Of a DNA stretch of 24,885 nt, positions 7,959 through 15,347 are shown one piece after another. A program made the position numbers and the translations under genes. Origin of the DNA: JAWLEV01 sp041685915 (GTDB taxonomy: Bacteria > Chloroflexota > Anaerolineae > UBA1429); contig JAWLEV010000039.1 of the NCBI GenBank assembly GCA_041685915.1, positions 1 to 24,885 of the forward strand, written 5' to 3'. The notes under the pieces are model-generated. The model had not been told where the DNA came from. It made no database searches and saw nothing but the letters and a program-made list of their open reading frames with translations. The first letter of the stretch is position 1; each line of letters begins with the position of its first letter.

Positions 7959-9086
7959 ATGAGCAACGGTGAGGTGTACGAAGAGTTGGGTGTGAGGCGC
8001 GTCGTTAATGCCTGGGGGCAGTTGACCCGGCTTGGAGGATCGGTGCTCTCGCCGAAGGTGAGACGCGCGATAGAGGAGGCCAATCGCCATTTTGTTCGCA
8101 TGGAGGAGTTGCAGGAGGCGGCCGGCAAGGTGGTGGTGGATGCCACCGGGGCGGAGGCCGCTTTCATCACCGCAGGGGCGTGTGCGGCACTGGCATTGAG
8201 CGCCGCCGCCTGCATGACGGGGACCGACGTCGAAAAGATGGAAGCCCTGCCCGATACCCGCGGCATGAAGAACGAGATCATCATCCTGGAGGGGTTGCGA
8301 GTCAAGTATGATCGCTGTGTGACCATCCCCGGCGCCAAACTCGTCGAGGTAGGCGACGGACCTCGCCCTGTATCCGAACAGATCGAGGCGGCCATAGGTG
8401 CCAAGACCGCGGCGATCCACTATCTGGCGCGTGAGGAGGGGCCGGTGTCTTTGCAAGAGGTGGTGGACATTGGCAGACGGAATGAGGTCCCGGTCATAGT
8501 GGACGCCGCTGGCCAGGTATACCCGCTCGAAAAGTTCAAAGAGCATGTGGCCGTGGGGGCGGACCTGGTCTGTCATTCGAGCAAGTATTTCCTCGGTCCC
8601 AACTCGGCGGGTTTCCTGTGTGGTCGCCGGGATCTGGTGAGGGCCGCCAAGATGCAGGATTTTGTCGGTTTTGAGGTGGGAGGTCGTCGTGCCTTTGGCA
8701 GGCCGATGAAGCTCGATCGCCAGGAGGTGGTCGCGCTGATAGTCGCGCTCCGTGAATGGCTGCAGATGGATCATCGGGCCAGGTTGGAGGGCTATGATAG
8801 GAACGCGAGATCCCTTTTGGAGAGGTTGCAGGGGATTCCCCATATCCAGGTGACCGCCACACCTGAGGAGCAAGCCCTGCGCTCGAGCGTTACGGTAACG
8901 CTCGATGAGGAGGCCGTGGGCAAGAGTGCCTCAGAGGTGGTAGAGGCGTTGCGTGACGGTGATCCCGGGATAGAGGTCCCCCTGCGGGAGGGAAAGATCG
9001 TATTTTCCGTGCGGACGCTCGTCGAGGGAGATGAGCAGATCATCGCGGACCGGCTTGAGGAGATAGTGATCTCTGGTGCGCGTTAG
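7959..9086 (+). CDS. SelA/DgaE-like PLP-dependent enzyme (putative amino-sugar-acid ammonia-lyase)
   Basis: This 375-residue fold-type I PLP enzyme begins with YEELGVRRVVNAWGQLTRLG, typical of the SelA-like family. PLP-binding landmarks are VIVDAAG (Asp182) and HSSKYFLGPNSAG, where Lys209 is the probable Schiff-base lysine. It is shorter than true selenocysteine synthase and lies in a sugar-catabolic operon. It therefore more likely resembles DgaE, which eliminates ammonia from 2-amino-2-deoxy-gluconate-6-phosphate to give a 2-keto-3-deoxy acid. The start has GGAAGGGGGTAACA-ATG; 113 nt separate it from the sialidase. No selenocysteine machinery was seen nearby. Family is clear; substrate is inferred from context. 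Confidence 0.82.
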   Translation: MSNGEVYEELGVRRVVNAWGQLTRLGGSVLSPKVRRAIEEANRHFVRMEELQEAAGKVVVDATGAEAAFITAGACAALALSAAACMTGTDVEKMEALPDTRGMKNEIIILEGLRVKYDRCVTIPGAKLVEVGDGPRPVSEQIEAAIGAKTAAIHYLAREEGPVSLQEVVDIGRRNEVPVIVDAAGQVYPLEKFKEHVAVGADLVCHSSKYFLGPNSAGFLCGRRDLVRAAKMQDFVGFEVGGRRAFGRPMKLDRQEVVALIVALREWLQMDHRARLEGYDRNARSLLERLQGIPHIQVTATPEEQALRSSVTVTLDEEAVGKSASEVVEALRDGDPGIEVPLREGKIVFSVRTLVEGDEQIIADRLEEIVISGAR

Positions 9087-9150
9087 GGGGTCAGGTTCGA
9101 CGTCAGGGGCGTGATGCTGCTGTCCGTGGTAGAACTAGGAGGGGCATGCT

Positions 9151-9705
9151 ATGACACCGGATGAGCTGAGCGAGTTGTCATATGAGGAACTGAGGGAGCG
9201 GATTCGAGAACGGGAAGACGCGGTCAGCGAACTGGTTGAGCAGCTTGAGAGGGAAAAAGAAAGGCTCGATGAGACATGGCAGGAACTCGAAACGCTGCCC
9301 CGGGCGGTCCTCTGGCAGCCTCTCCAAGGGCGAATTGAGCTGCTGGAGGGTCGCGTAAAGTTTTTGGAGCGGGACCTGGCAGTGGCCAGGCTGGCGATGC
9401 TTGAGGAACGAGAGGCCCAGGCGAGGGTGGCCTACGAGAGGGCAGCGGCAAAGGCGGCCAGAGCGCGACAGATCGAAAAAGAGGTGCGGTGTGCGCTGCA
9501 AGCCCTTCAGAGTCAGCGCGAGAAGGAGATGGTCGTGGCAGAAGGCGATGCCGGGGAGGTGGCGGAACTTGATAATGCCTGCGAGAGAGCACGGGCTTTG
9601 GCGCTCGAGTTGGAGTGGGCGAAAAGGAGGGCGATGGATGCGCTGTATGTGGCTAGAGAACGACGCGAGGAAGGTGAGTGGGGGCTGCATGGCCTACCGG
9701 GGTGA
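9151..9705 (+). CDS. Coiled-coil protein of unknown function
   Basis: The 184-residue, highly charged protein is dominated by Glu, Arg, Lys, Ala and Leu in heptad-like spacing from about residue 5 to 175. Examples are ELREREDAVSELVEQLER-like and AARARQIEKEV segments. There is no transmembrane segment, signal peptide or recognisable domain. The start follows CTAGGAGGGGCATGCT-ATG. It lies 64 nt after the PLP enzyme on the same strand and may be the last operon gene. A coiled-coil adaptor in a sugar-catabolic operon is unusual, so co-transcription may be incidental. Its last codons and stop form one copy of a 35-bp dispersed repeat. I do not recognise it. Confidence 0.7.
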   Translation: MTPDELSELSYEELRERIREREDAVSELVEQLEREKERLDETWQELETLPRAVLWQPLQGRIELLEGRVKFLERDLAVARLAMLEEREAQARVAYERAAAKAARARQIEKEVRCALQALQSQREKEMVVAEGDAGEVAELDNACERARALALELEWAKRRAMDALYVARERREEGEWGLHGLPG

Positions 9706-9709
9706 ATGG
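9675..9709 (+). repeat. 35-bp imperfect dispersed repeat, copy 1
   Basis: This segment matches 17107-17141 at 30 of 35 positions; all five differences are transitions. It covers the last codons and the stop of the coiled-coil gene. Similarity ends abruptly on both sides. Confidence 0.5.
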
Positions 9710-9820
9710 CTGGGAGGACGGCGGCGCCCAGGCAAAAGCAGAGTATCAAAGATGTCCCCTTTGAATGCGGTGGTCATCCTGTTGGGACAGAGAATGGCTG
9801 CTGAAGGTTCAAGGCCAGTG

Positions 9821-10468
9821 TTATTGGGGAAAAAGGTTCTCCTGCCAGGCCAGGCTGACGGCCTCGGTGCGACTGTCGACTCCCATCTTGGAGAGGATGC
9901 TGCTCACATGAAACTTGACCGTGTTGACGCTGATCACCAACCGCTCTGCGATATCAGCGTTGGACAGTCCGTCGACCATCAAAGATAGCACTTCCAGTTC
10001 CCGCTCTGTGAGGCTATAGTCGGGTTCGTTGGCCCTCTCGCGGGTGGCGCGGATCAAGGCCTCGGAGGCTTCTGCAGACAGGGTCGACTCACCTGCGTGG
10101 GCGCCGCGAATAGCCTCGGCCAGCTCGTCCGCCCCCACGCTCTTGAGAAGGTAGCCGATGGCGCCGGCCTGAAGGGCTCTCTCGATCAGATCCTCTTCCT
10201 GAAAGCTGGTCAGCGCGAGGATCTGTGTATCGGGCCGGCGTTCGCGGATGATCCGCGTGGCCTCGGCTCCGTCTTTGCCGGGCAAGACCATGTCCATCAG
10301 GACCACGTCAGGTTCTGCTTCGGCGCACAGCTCGATGGCCTCCTTTGCGGAACCGGCCTCCCCCACCAGTTCAAGATCATCAAATCCCTTTAAAAAGAAC
10401 CCCAAGCCCCTGCGCAGCATGGCGTGGTCATCGACGATAAGAACGCGGATCGTTGGCCTCTCACTCAT
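9821..10468 (-). CDS. NarL/LuxR-family response regulator
   Basis: The 215-residue protein has an intact receiver domain: the acidic pair in VLIVDDHAM, phosphoacceptor Asp59 (VVLMDMVLPG), ALTS at the Thr/Ser switch position and LLKS for the conserved Lys. A LuxR-type helix-turn-helix follows (LTERELEVLSLMVDGLSNAD through TVKFHVSSILSKMGV, about 148-205). It should bind DNA as a dimer when phosphorylated by the kinase encoded 55 nt upstream. I place the start at ATG 10468, preceded by AAAGGAGTGTG; a GTG at 10471 is only 1 nt from that Shine-Dalgarno. It converges with the coiled-coil gene. Target genes are not identifiable here. Confidence 0.93.
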   Translation of the reverse strand: MSERPTIRVLIVDDHAMLRRGLGFFLKGFDDLELVGEAGSAKEAIELCAEAEPDVVLMDMVLPGKDGAEATRIIRERRPDTQILALTSFQEEDLIERALQAGAIGYLLKSVGADELAEAIRGAHAGESTLSAEASEALIRATRERANEPDYSLTERELEVLSLMVDGLSNADIAERLVISVNTVKFHVSSILSKMGVDSRTEAVSLAWQENLFPQ

Positions 10469-10523
10469 CACACTCCTTTCTACTCATGGATAGCACACTT
10501 GAGGACGGCCTTGGGGTCGCATG

Positions 10524-13265
10524 CTACGAAGGGCTACTTTCCCAGGCGAGAAGTACTTTTGTTCCCTGATCAGGTTGGCTCTCGATGGTCAATTGTGCCC
10601 CGGCGGCGCGGGCCCGCTCGCGCATGATATCCAGCCCCAGGTGGTCTCCTTGGGTCTGATCTGGCGCAAAGCCCTGGCCATCGTCGCTCACGCGTAACAC
10701 CACCTTCCCCTGCCAATCGTCCCCCTGCTGACAGGAAACAGGGGGCAAGATCTGTAGACTGACGGTCAGTTGACTGGCCTCTGCGTGCTTGATGACGTTG
10801 TTCAGCGCTTCCTGTGCGATGCGATAAAAGGTGACCTGGACGTCTGGCGGGAGGCTCGGGCTCGGATCGACGTTCACTTTAACGGGGAGTTGGGTCCGGC
10901 TGGTGGTCGCCTCCGTCAGTTGTTGGAGCAGATCGTCCAGGCTCGCTTCGAGCAGGGCTGTGGGACGCAGTTCGAGCAACAGGGTGCGCATCTCCGCCAA
11001 GGCGCCCTGTGTCAGATTGCGCAGTTCTTCAAGGCCCTTCATTGCCTCCTCTGGCTTGCGCTGCCACAGCCGTGGCAGGGTCTCAGCCACCAGACTGGCG
11101 GAGAAGAGAGCCTGAGTCACCGAATCGTGCAGTTCGCGGGCGAGACGACTTCTCTCCGCGCTTATGGCGGCCTGCCGGACCTGTTCTCTCAGCCGGGAAT
11201 TCTCGACAGCCAGCGCGATCTGGTCGCCAAAGGCGGCAGCCAGCTCTTTCTCCTCGGTGGAGAAGGAACGCGGGTCCGTGTAGTAGAGCACCATTCCCCC
11301 GTACATCTCGTCCTGGATCGTGATGGGCATGGCAAGCAGGGTTTGGAAAACATCGGCGTCGGGCGTATTGGGAAGCGGGTGCCTCGGCGTCCGCGTCATC
11401 TTGGTCACGTCGGGCACGACCACCGCCTGACGTCGAGCCATCGCCTGTGCCAGGGGTTCAATACCTGGCGCCAGGGCGTCAACCTCCATCGGGAATTCCG
11501 CACTGCCAGCGGGACCACATGCGAGGTAGTGTGTAGCCTCGACAGAAAAGGTCTCACTGTTAGGGTGCCCCCGGCAGATGATCGCGGCCTGGGTGTTCAG
11601 CAACTGCGTAGCCTGTTCCGCGATATAGTCCAGCACCTGATCCAGGGGCTGATTGGAGTTAAGGGCAGCCAGAACATCGGCGAGGCTCTCGGCGATCCGG
11701 CGGCGTCTCTCCGCCTCTCGGCGTCGTCGCGCCTCCTCGCGTCTCGCCTCCTCGGCAGCCCTTTTAGCCGTCCGCAGTGCCCGCTCCATCTGCTTGCGCT
11801 CGGTGACGTCGAGGCAATACTCGATCACGGCGGTCACCTCGCCCTCGTCGTCGAGCAGCGGATAACCGCGAATCTCCATGGTTCTGGCGATACCGTCGAC
11901 ACTGTGGTGAACATGCTCAACAGTGATAGGATTCTTGTCTCTGGTGATCTCTTTAACGGGGCAGGTATGACCGGATTCTGCGCAGGGTGCGCTCCGACCG
12001 TGAAAAAGGCGGTAGCATCTCGCATCCTCTGGCAGGCGGCCGGCGTAAGCGGCGCTGTTTGCCATCTGGACTGAGTAGTCGGCGACATCCACGACGTACA
12101 GGGGATGGGTGACGGATTCCAGGACTGAGGAAAGAAAATCGTTCTGCTGCCGAATCTGCTCCTCTATTTGCTTGCGCCGCGTGATGTCTTGCACGACGCC
12201 GAGCATATGATGCGGGCTTCCTTTATCATCGTAGATGACGTTTCCCGTTTCTTCCATCCAGCGAACCGTTCCATCTGGCCACACGATGCGATGTTCTATG
12301 GCATAGTCCGCTCCCTCTTGAACGCTGGCATTCACCGCATCGATCACGTCCTGGCGATCCTGGGGATGCACGCACCGGAGAAACGCCTTGTAGGTTGCCT
12401 TGAATTTCCTGCGATCAAAGCCGAACATGGCCTCTATCTGGTCGGACCAGTGTAGATCGCCGGTCTGGATGTTCCAGTCCCAGCTACCCGCATTTGCCAC
12501 ACTCTCGGCCAATGCGCGTCGCTCCTCGCCCCGGCGCAACGCCTCGTTGGCCTGCTCACGATCGGTGACGTCGAATCCATAGACATTGACGTAGCCCTGC
12601 TCCGCGACGGGGACGAAGGCCAATGACAGGACACGCCCCCCGAGCGCAAGTTCAGCACTTTTGGTTACTTGGGCACTGAGGACATCCGATGCGAATCTGC
12701 GCCATTCGTCGGGTAAAGGCTGGCCCACCTGACAATCCCAATAATCCAACAGGGGCGAACTCGCGGCGTTGGCGTAGAGGAGGGTGCCGTCCTGATCGAC
12801 TCGCAGCACCGGGCTGGGGTTCTCGCTGGGAAACCTCGCCAGCCTCTCGATTTCCTCCTCCGTCTGTTCCCGTACGGCTCTGGCAGCCAACCGATTGCGC
12901 ACGCGTTGCAGAACCTCTTCTCCCTGCCAAGGCCTCGTCACATAGTCCGCGCCGGACTTGGCCAGGATCTCGGCCCCGACATGAGGGTCTTGTTGGGGGA
13001 TGACACAGAGGACGGGGAGGGTGCGGCCCTGTTTCCTCGCTTTCAAGCGTTCCCAGACGTCGATCCCCTCCATGTCGGGCAGGGGCAAACTCAACAGGAG
13101 TAGGTCCGGTAAGGAACCCGTGGCGGCCTCAAGGGCGCCACGTCCGCGTCTGGCCGTTTCCAGCCCATAGCCCTGCTCCGTTAGAAGCGTGGTCAGGGCG
13201 GCCAGCTCCTCCGGGTCACTATTCACCAGGAGAACCTTGTAGTCGTCTGGTCTTGGCTCGCTCAT
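10524..13265 (-). CDS. Soluble hybrid sensor histidine kinase: pseudo-receiver, three PAS, GAF, HisKA_3, HATPase
   Basis: The 913-residue protein has no transmembrane segment. In order: a receiver-like domain (8-125); PAS1 (about 140-235); PAS2 with PAC (245-365); PAS3 (370-490); an Arg/Glu-rich coiled coil (490-525); a GAF domain (525-690); HisKA_3 with phospho-acceptor His713 (ARELHDS); and a HATPase with Asn822/823 (QEALNNVIKHA) and DDGQGF. The receiver has Ser59 instead of Asp and Arg111 instead of the conserved Lys, so it cannot use the normal phosphorylation site. PAS3 carries Cys417, Cys428 and Cys435. HisKA_3 kinases pair with NarL-type regulators, and one follows immediately. ATG 13265 has GCAGGAGACATTGCT before it; the open frame extends 55 codons further upstream, but that overlaps a promoter. 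The signal is unknown, probably cytosolic. Confidence 0.93.
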   Translation of the reverse strand: MSEPRPDDYKVLLVNSDPEELAALTTLLTEQGYGLETARRGRGALEAATGSLPDLLLLSLPLPDMEGIDVWERLKARKQGRTLPVLCVIPQQDPHVGAEILAKSGADYVTRPWQGEEVLQRVRNRLAARAVREQTEEEIERLARFPSENPSPVLRVDQDGTLLYANAASSPLLDYWDCQVGQPLPDEWRRFASDVLSAQVTKSAELALGGRVLSLAFVPVAEQGYVNVYGFDVTDREQANEALRRGEERRALAESVANAGSWDWNIQTGDLHWSDQIEAMFGFDRRKFKATYKAFLRCVHPQDRQDVIDAVNASVQEGADYAIEHRIVWPDGTVRWMEETGNVIYDDKGSPHHMLGVVQDITRRKQIEEQIRQQNDFLSSVLESVTHPLYVVDVADYSVQMANSAAYAGRLPEDARCYRLFHGRSAPCAESGHTCPVKEITRDKNPITVEHVHHSVDGIARTMEIRGYPLLDDEGEVTAVIEYCLDVTERKQMERALRTAKRAAEEARREEARRRREAERRRRIAESLADVLAALNSNQPLDQVLDYIAEQATQLLNTQAAIICRGHPNSETFSVEATHYLACGPAGSAEFPMEVDALAPGIEPLAQAMARRQAVVVPDVTKMTRTPRHPLPNTPDADVFQTLLAMPITIQDEMYGGMVLYYTDPRSFSTEEKELAAAFGDQIALAVENSRLREQVRQAAISAERSRLARELHDSVTQALFSASLVAETLPRLWQRKPEEAMKGLEELRNLTQGALAEMRTLLLELRPTALLEASLDDLLQQLTEATTSRTQLPVKVNVDPSPSLPPDVQVTFYRIAQEALNNVIKHAEASQLTVSLQILPPVSCQQGDDWQGKVVLRVSDDGQGFAPDQTQGDHLGLDIMRERARAAGAQLTIESQPDQGTKVLLAWESSPS

Positions 13266-13368
13266 AGCAATGTCTCCTGCGGAGCAATCGCGTCCTGGCA
13301 GCCGTCCTTTATCCTCGGACGATAGGCGTAAGGCCCACCTGCCCGCACGCACCGTCCATATCACCCGT

Positions 13369-13398
13369 AGTGTATCACCGAATGCGAACTCTTGCCAA
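13369..13398 (-). promoter_or_regulatory. Extended -10 promoter for the kinase/regulator operon
   Basis: On the minus strand, TTGGCA (13398-13393), an 18-nt spacer and TACACT (13374-13369) preceded by TGA (extended -10) lie about 100 nt upstream of the kinase ATG. This supports the shorter kinase start. Confidence 0.5.
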
Positions 13399-13522
13399 TG
13401 GATCGATAAATCAAGTTGGGATGCGTTCACCTAAAGTGCAACGGGGACGAACAGGATCGCGTGCCGCGACGGGTACGGCGCGGCGTCGCGTTAGTCCAGC
13501 AGCCAGTAAGGTCTATTCCTTT

Positions 13523-13542
13523 GGGTAGGTTTGGGCCTACCC
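13523..13542 (+). other. Perfect 7-bp inverted repeat (hairpin) in the kinase/receiver intergenic region
   Basis: GGGTAGG (13523-13529) and CCTACCC (13536-13542) flank a 6-nt loop. No U-tract follows on either strand, so it is a poor terminator. It could be an operator or an RNA hairpin. The surrounding gene-poor stretch 13266-13730 otherwise holds the two divergent promoters and one short leader ORF. Confidence 0.35.
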
Positions 13543-13587
13543 TCTTGATCAGGGATGAACTACCCCTCCGATCCATCCTTTTGACCG

Positions 13588-13616
13588 TTGTGATCGGGGC
13601 ACCGATCCCTTATCAT
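13588..13616 (+). promoter_or_regulatory. Promoter for the orphan receiver gene, with a palindrome in the spacer
   Basis: TTGTGA (13588-13593), a 17-nt spacer and TATCAT (13611-13616) form a plausible sigma-70 promoter. A perfect inverted repeat GATCGG-GGCA-CCGATC (13592-13607) overlaps the -35 end and spacer, a position suited to a repressor operator. Both assignments are from sequence pattern only. Confidence 0.45.
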
Positions 13617-13652
13617 GAAACACGTAAAGACAACGGGAGGATGTGAGGTACC

Positions 13653-13718
13653 ATGAGGCTTTTCCTCTTTATCATATGTCAAAAAGACTGTCTAGTTGTT
13701 GAAGCCTCAATTTTTTGA
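13653..13718 (+). CDS. Possible 21-residue leader peptide upstream of the orphan receiver
   Basis: An ATG with a good Shine-Dalgarno (GTGAGGTACC-ATG) opens a 21-codon hydrophobic frame (MRLFLFIICQKDCLVVEASI plus F). It ends in TGA at 13716-13718, immediately before the GAGAGGAG site of the receiver gene. Stop and downstream ribosome site nearly overlap, so translation of the two could be coupled. It may instead be chance. Confidence 0.35.
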   Translation: MRLFLFIICQKDCLVVEASIF

Positions 13719-13730
13719 GAGGAGACAGGA

Positions 13731-14087
13731 GTGCGTGTGCTATTGGCAGACGATCATCCCAAAGTGCAGCAGGCGCTTCGAGTGTTCATCACAGAGGAAC
13801 CTGATCTGCATATCGTTGGCGAGGTCTCAAAAGTTGAAACCCTGTTGTCGCAAACTCGAGGGCTGCAACCGGATCTGATATTGTTGAGCTGGGAGTTGGA
13901 AGGATGCCCGGGCGAAAAGCTGCTGTGCGATCTCTGCGCCCTTGGTCTTCCGACTCGGGTGATTGTGCTCAGTTGGCGCCCGGAATGCGAGCAGGATGCT
14001 CTGGCGGCCGGTGCCGACGGCTTTGTCTGCAAAGCCGCGGGGCCGCAACCGCTGTTGGCCGCGTTACGCGCCACTAGTATCAACTGA
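13731..14087 (+). CDS. Single-domain receiver (CheY-like) with Ser at the phospho-acceptor site
   Basis: The 118-residue protein is one receiver domain with no output domain. LLADDHP gives the acidic pair Asp7/Asp8. The phospho-acceptor position is Ser53 (DLILLSWELEG), encoded by AGC, where Asp is expected. The switch residue is Ser81 (VLSW) and the conserved Lys is Lys101 (FVCKAAG). With Asp lost but Lys and the acidic pair kept, it probably works as a phosphorylation-independent protein-interaction module, or is modified some other way. The start is GTG 13731 after GAGAGGAGACAGGA. It is divergent from the hybrid kinase, whose own receiver also has Ser at this site, so the two may act together. 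Confidence 0.85.
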   Translation: MRVLLADDHPKVQQALRVFITEEPDLHIVGEVSKVETLLSQTRGLQPDLILLSWELEGCPGEKLLCDLCALGLPTRVIVLSWRPECEQDALAAGADGFVCKAAGPQPLLAALRATSIN

Positions 14088-14190
14088 TTGGTAAAGGAGA
14101 TATTTAGAACCAATTGAGTTAAAAAGGGCTTTTTGTCTCCTGCAGGCCCTTCATAGTAATGACAGATCTATACACCTTGGGGAGATTAGT

Positions 14191-14760
14191 ATGGCACGCA
14201 AGAGATCGAGCCTACAGCACACATTTGGCACATTACACGGAAGGAGAGAGGAAATTGAAGTGGCGGTTATGGAACCACAGATTATGCAATCGGGGATCAT
14301 AGAAGCAGAGATCCTGGAGAGAGAAGCATTCTCCGTAGTGGGCCTCAAATATCGGGGTCAAAATGAGAGCGGCGAGGAGATTGCCTATCTATGGAAAGAA
14401 CTCGCGGAGGGATTGGAAGGCATTGAGGGCCCCTTCACCCCCAAATCGGCCTATGGGGTCATCGACAACTATGATGATGAGAGCGCAGAGTTTGAGTATG
14501 TGGCCGGCTTCGCCGTGGGGGAGCCCTACCACGTACCCCTGGGTATGGCCAGGTGGGAGATCCCGCAGCAGACCTGGGCCGTTTTCCGATGTACCTCTGC
14601 GTGCATCGACGAGACGTACCGAGAGATCTACAAGGTTTGGCTTCCCCAATCCGGTTACAAGCGAGCCGAGGGGCCCGAATTCGAGCAATACAGCACAGAT
14701 TTCCTCAAGGGCGAAGATGATGCGGAGGTACGCATTTGTATCCCCATCAAAGAGGCCTGA
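14191..14760 (+). CDS. GyrI-like/AraC effector-binding-domain protein
   Basis: The 189-residue protein has a leader of about 30 residues, then a GyrI-like small-molecule-binding domain (about 35-187). It begins IIEAEILEREAFSVVGLKYRG and ends with EGPEFEQYSTDF and EVRICIPIKEA, the usual layout of stand-alone Rob-C-terminal-like proteins. There is no DNA-binding domain. Such proteins bind or hydrolyse small hydrophobic or cationic compounds, or inhibit partner proteins. The start is ATG 14191 with TTGGGGAGATTAGT; an internal ATG at 14269 would give only the domain. It lies 103 nt after the orphan receiver and may share its transcript. Ligand unknown. Confidence 0.82.
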   Translation: MARKRSSLQHTFGTLHGRREEIEVAVMEPQIMQSGIIEAEILEREAFSVVGLKYRGQNESGEEIAYLWKELAEGLEGIEGPFTPKSAYGVIDNYDDESAEFEYVAGFAVGEPYHVPLGMARWEIPQQTWAVFRCTSACIDETYREIYKVWLPQSGYKRAEGPEFEQYSTDFLKGEDDAEVRICIPIKEA

Positions 14761-14910
14761 TCGCCCTTTTGTACAAGCAGCAGGTAGTTGATATGTGGAT
14801 TAAAAGGGACAGTTGGTTCAAGGGATCAGCGAACAAAGCGTGTCCCATCTGCCCCACTGGAGTTAGTGCCGACGTTGAAGGAATAGTCCCGATCTGGGAA
14901 AGGAGGAACG

Positions 14911-15171
14911 ATGATCATAAAAGACGAGGGTACAGATCCTGGTAAAGCACGGGTGACTTTTCGTCTCCCAAAGAGTCTGCGGGCCGACAGCGTCCACGTG
15001 ATGGGGGACTTTGATGGGAATCACCATGCCCATCCCCTGACGCGCCAGAATGGGGATACATCCTGGCGGGTGACTTTTGAACTAGAAAAGGACAGGAACT
15101 ATCAGTTCTACTACCTCATAAAAAGTGGGGATGCCGAGATTCAAACGGTCACAGAACAGTTTCAACTATAG
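14911..15171 (+). CDS. Single-domain CBM48/AMPK-beta-like glycogen-binding-fold protein
   Basis: The 86-residue protein is one early-set (immunoglobulin-like) domain. Visible features are ARVTFRLPKSLRADSVHVMG, then GDFDGNHHAHPL (32-42), Trp52 in SWRVTFELEKDRNYQFYYLI, and a short tail. The layout matches CBM48 modules of branching enzymes, isoamylases and AMPK beta subunits. Gly36 replaces the Trp usual in the GDFNxW loop, so carbohydrate binding may be weakened or changed. The start has AAAGGAGGAACG-ATG. It lies 150 nt after the GyrI-like gene. Stand-alone members probably bind alpha-glucan or act as partner modules; its role is unknown. Confidence 0.78.
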   Translation: MIIKDEGTDPGKARVTFRLPKSLRADSVHVMGDFDGNHHAHPLTRQNGDTSWRVTFELEKDRNYQFYYLIKSGDAEIQTVTEQFQL

Positions 15172-15347
15172 AGATGAATGGTAACGGAAAGATTATCGCG
15201 GTTTGAGCCCCAGGCGTGAGCGCTTTCAGGTCGGGCTTTGGGTATATAGGCATCAGATACCGCTAGTGGGAAACGTCATCTCCCATGGCAGGCGCAACGC
15301 CTCGGGGCCAGGGCTCGTCATAAAGCACGAAAGAGAGGAAGGTAAAG

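Noticed and set aside
7872..8873. 333-codon minus-strand frame opposite the PLP enzyme
   Set aside because: Antisense shadow of a well-supported gene.
10770..12074. 434-codon plus-strand frame opposite the kinase
   Set aside because: Antisense to the GAF/HisKA_3/HATPase coding region; no recognisable domain.
14793..14945. 50-codon ORF with a CPICP pair overlapping the CBM48-like gene
   Set aside because: Weak ribosome site and out-of-frame overlap with a better gene; composition not convincing.
15172..15347. Gap between CBM48-like and hypothetical gene
   Set aside because: Searched for promoter, terminator or RNA; only a short GAGCCC/GGGCTT pairing was seen, too weak to call.
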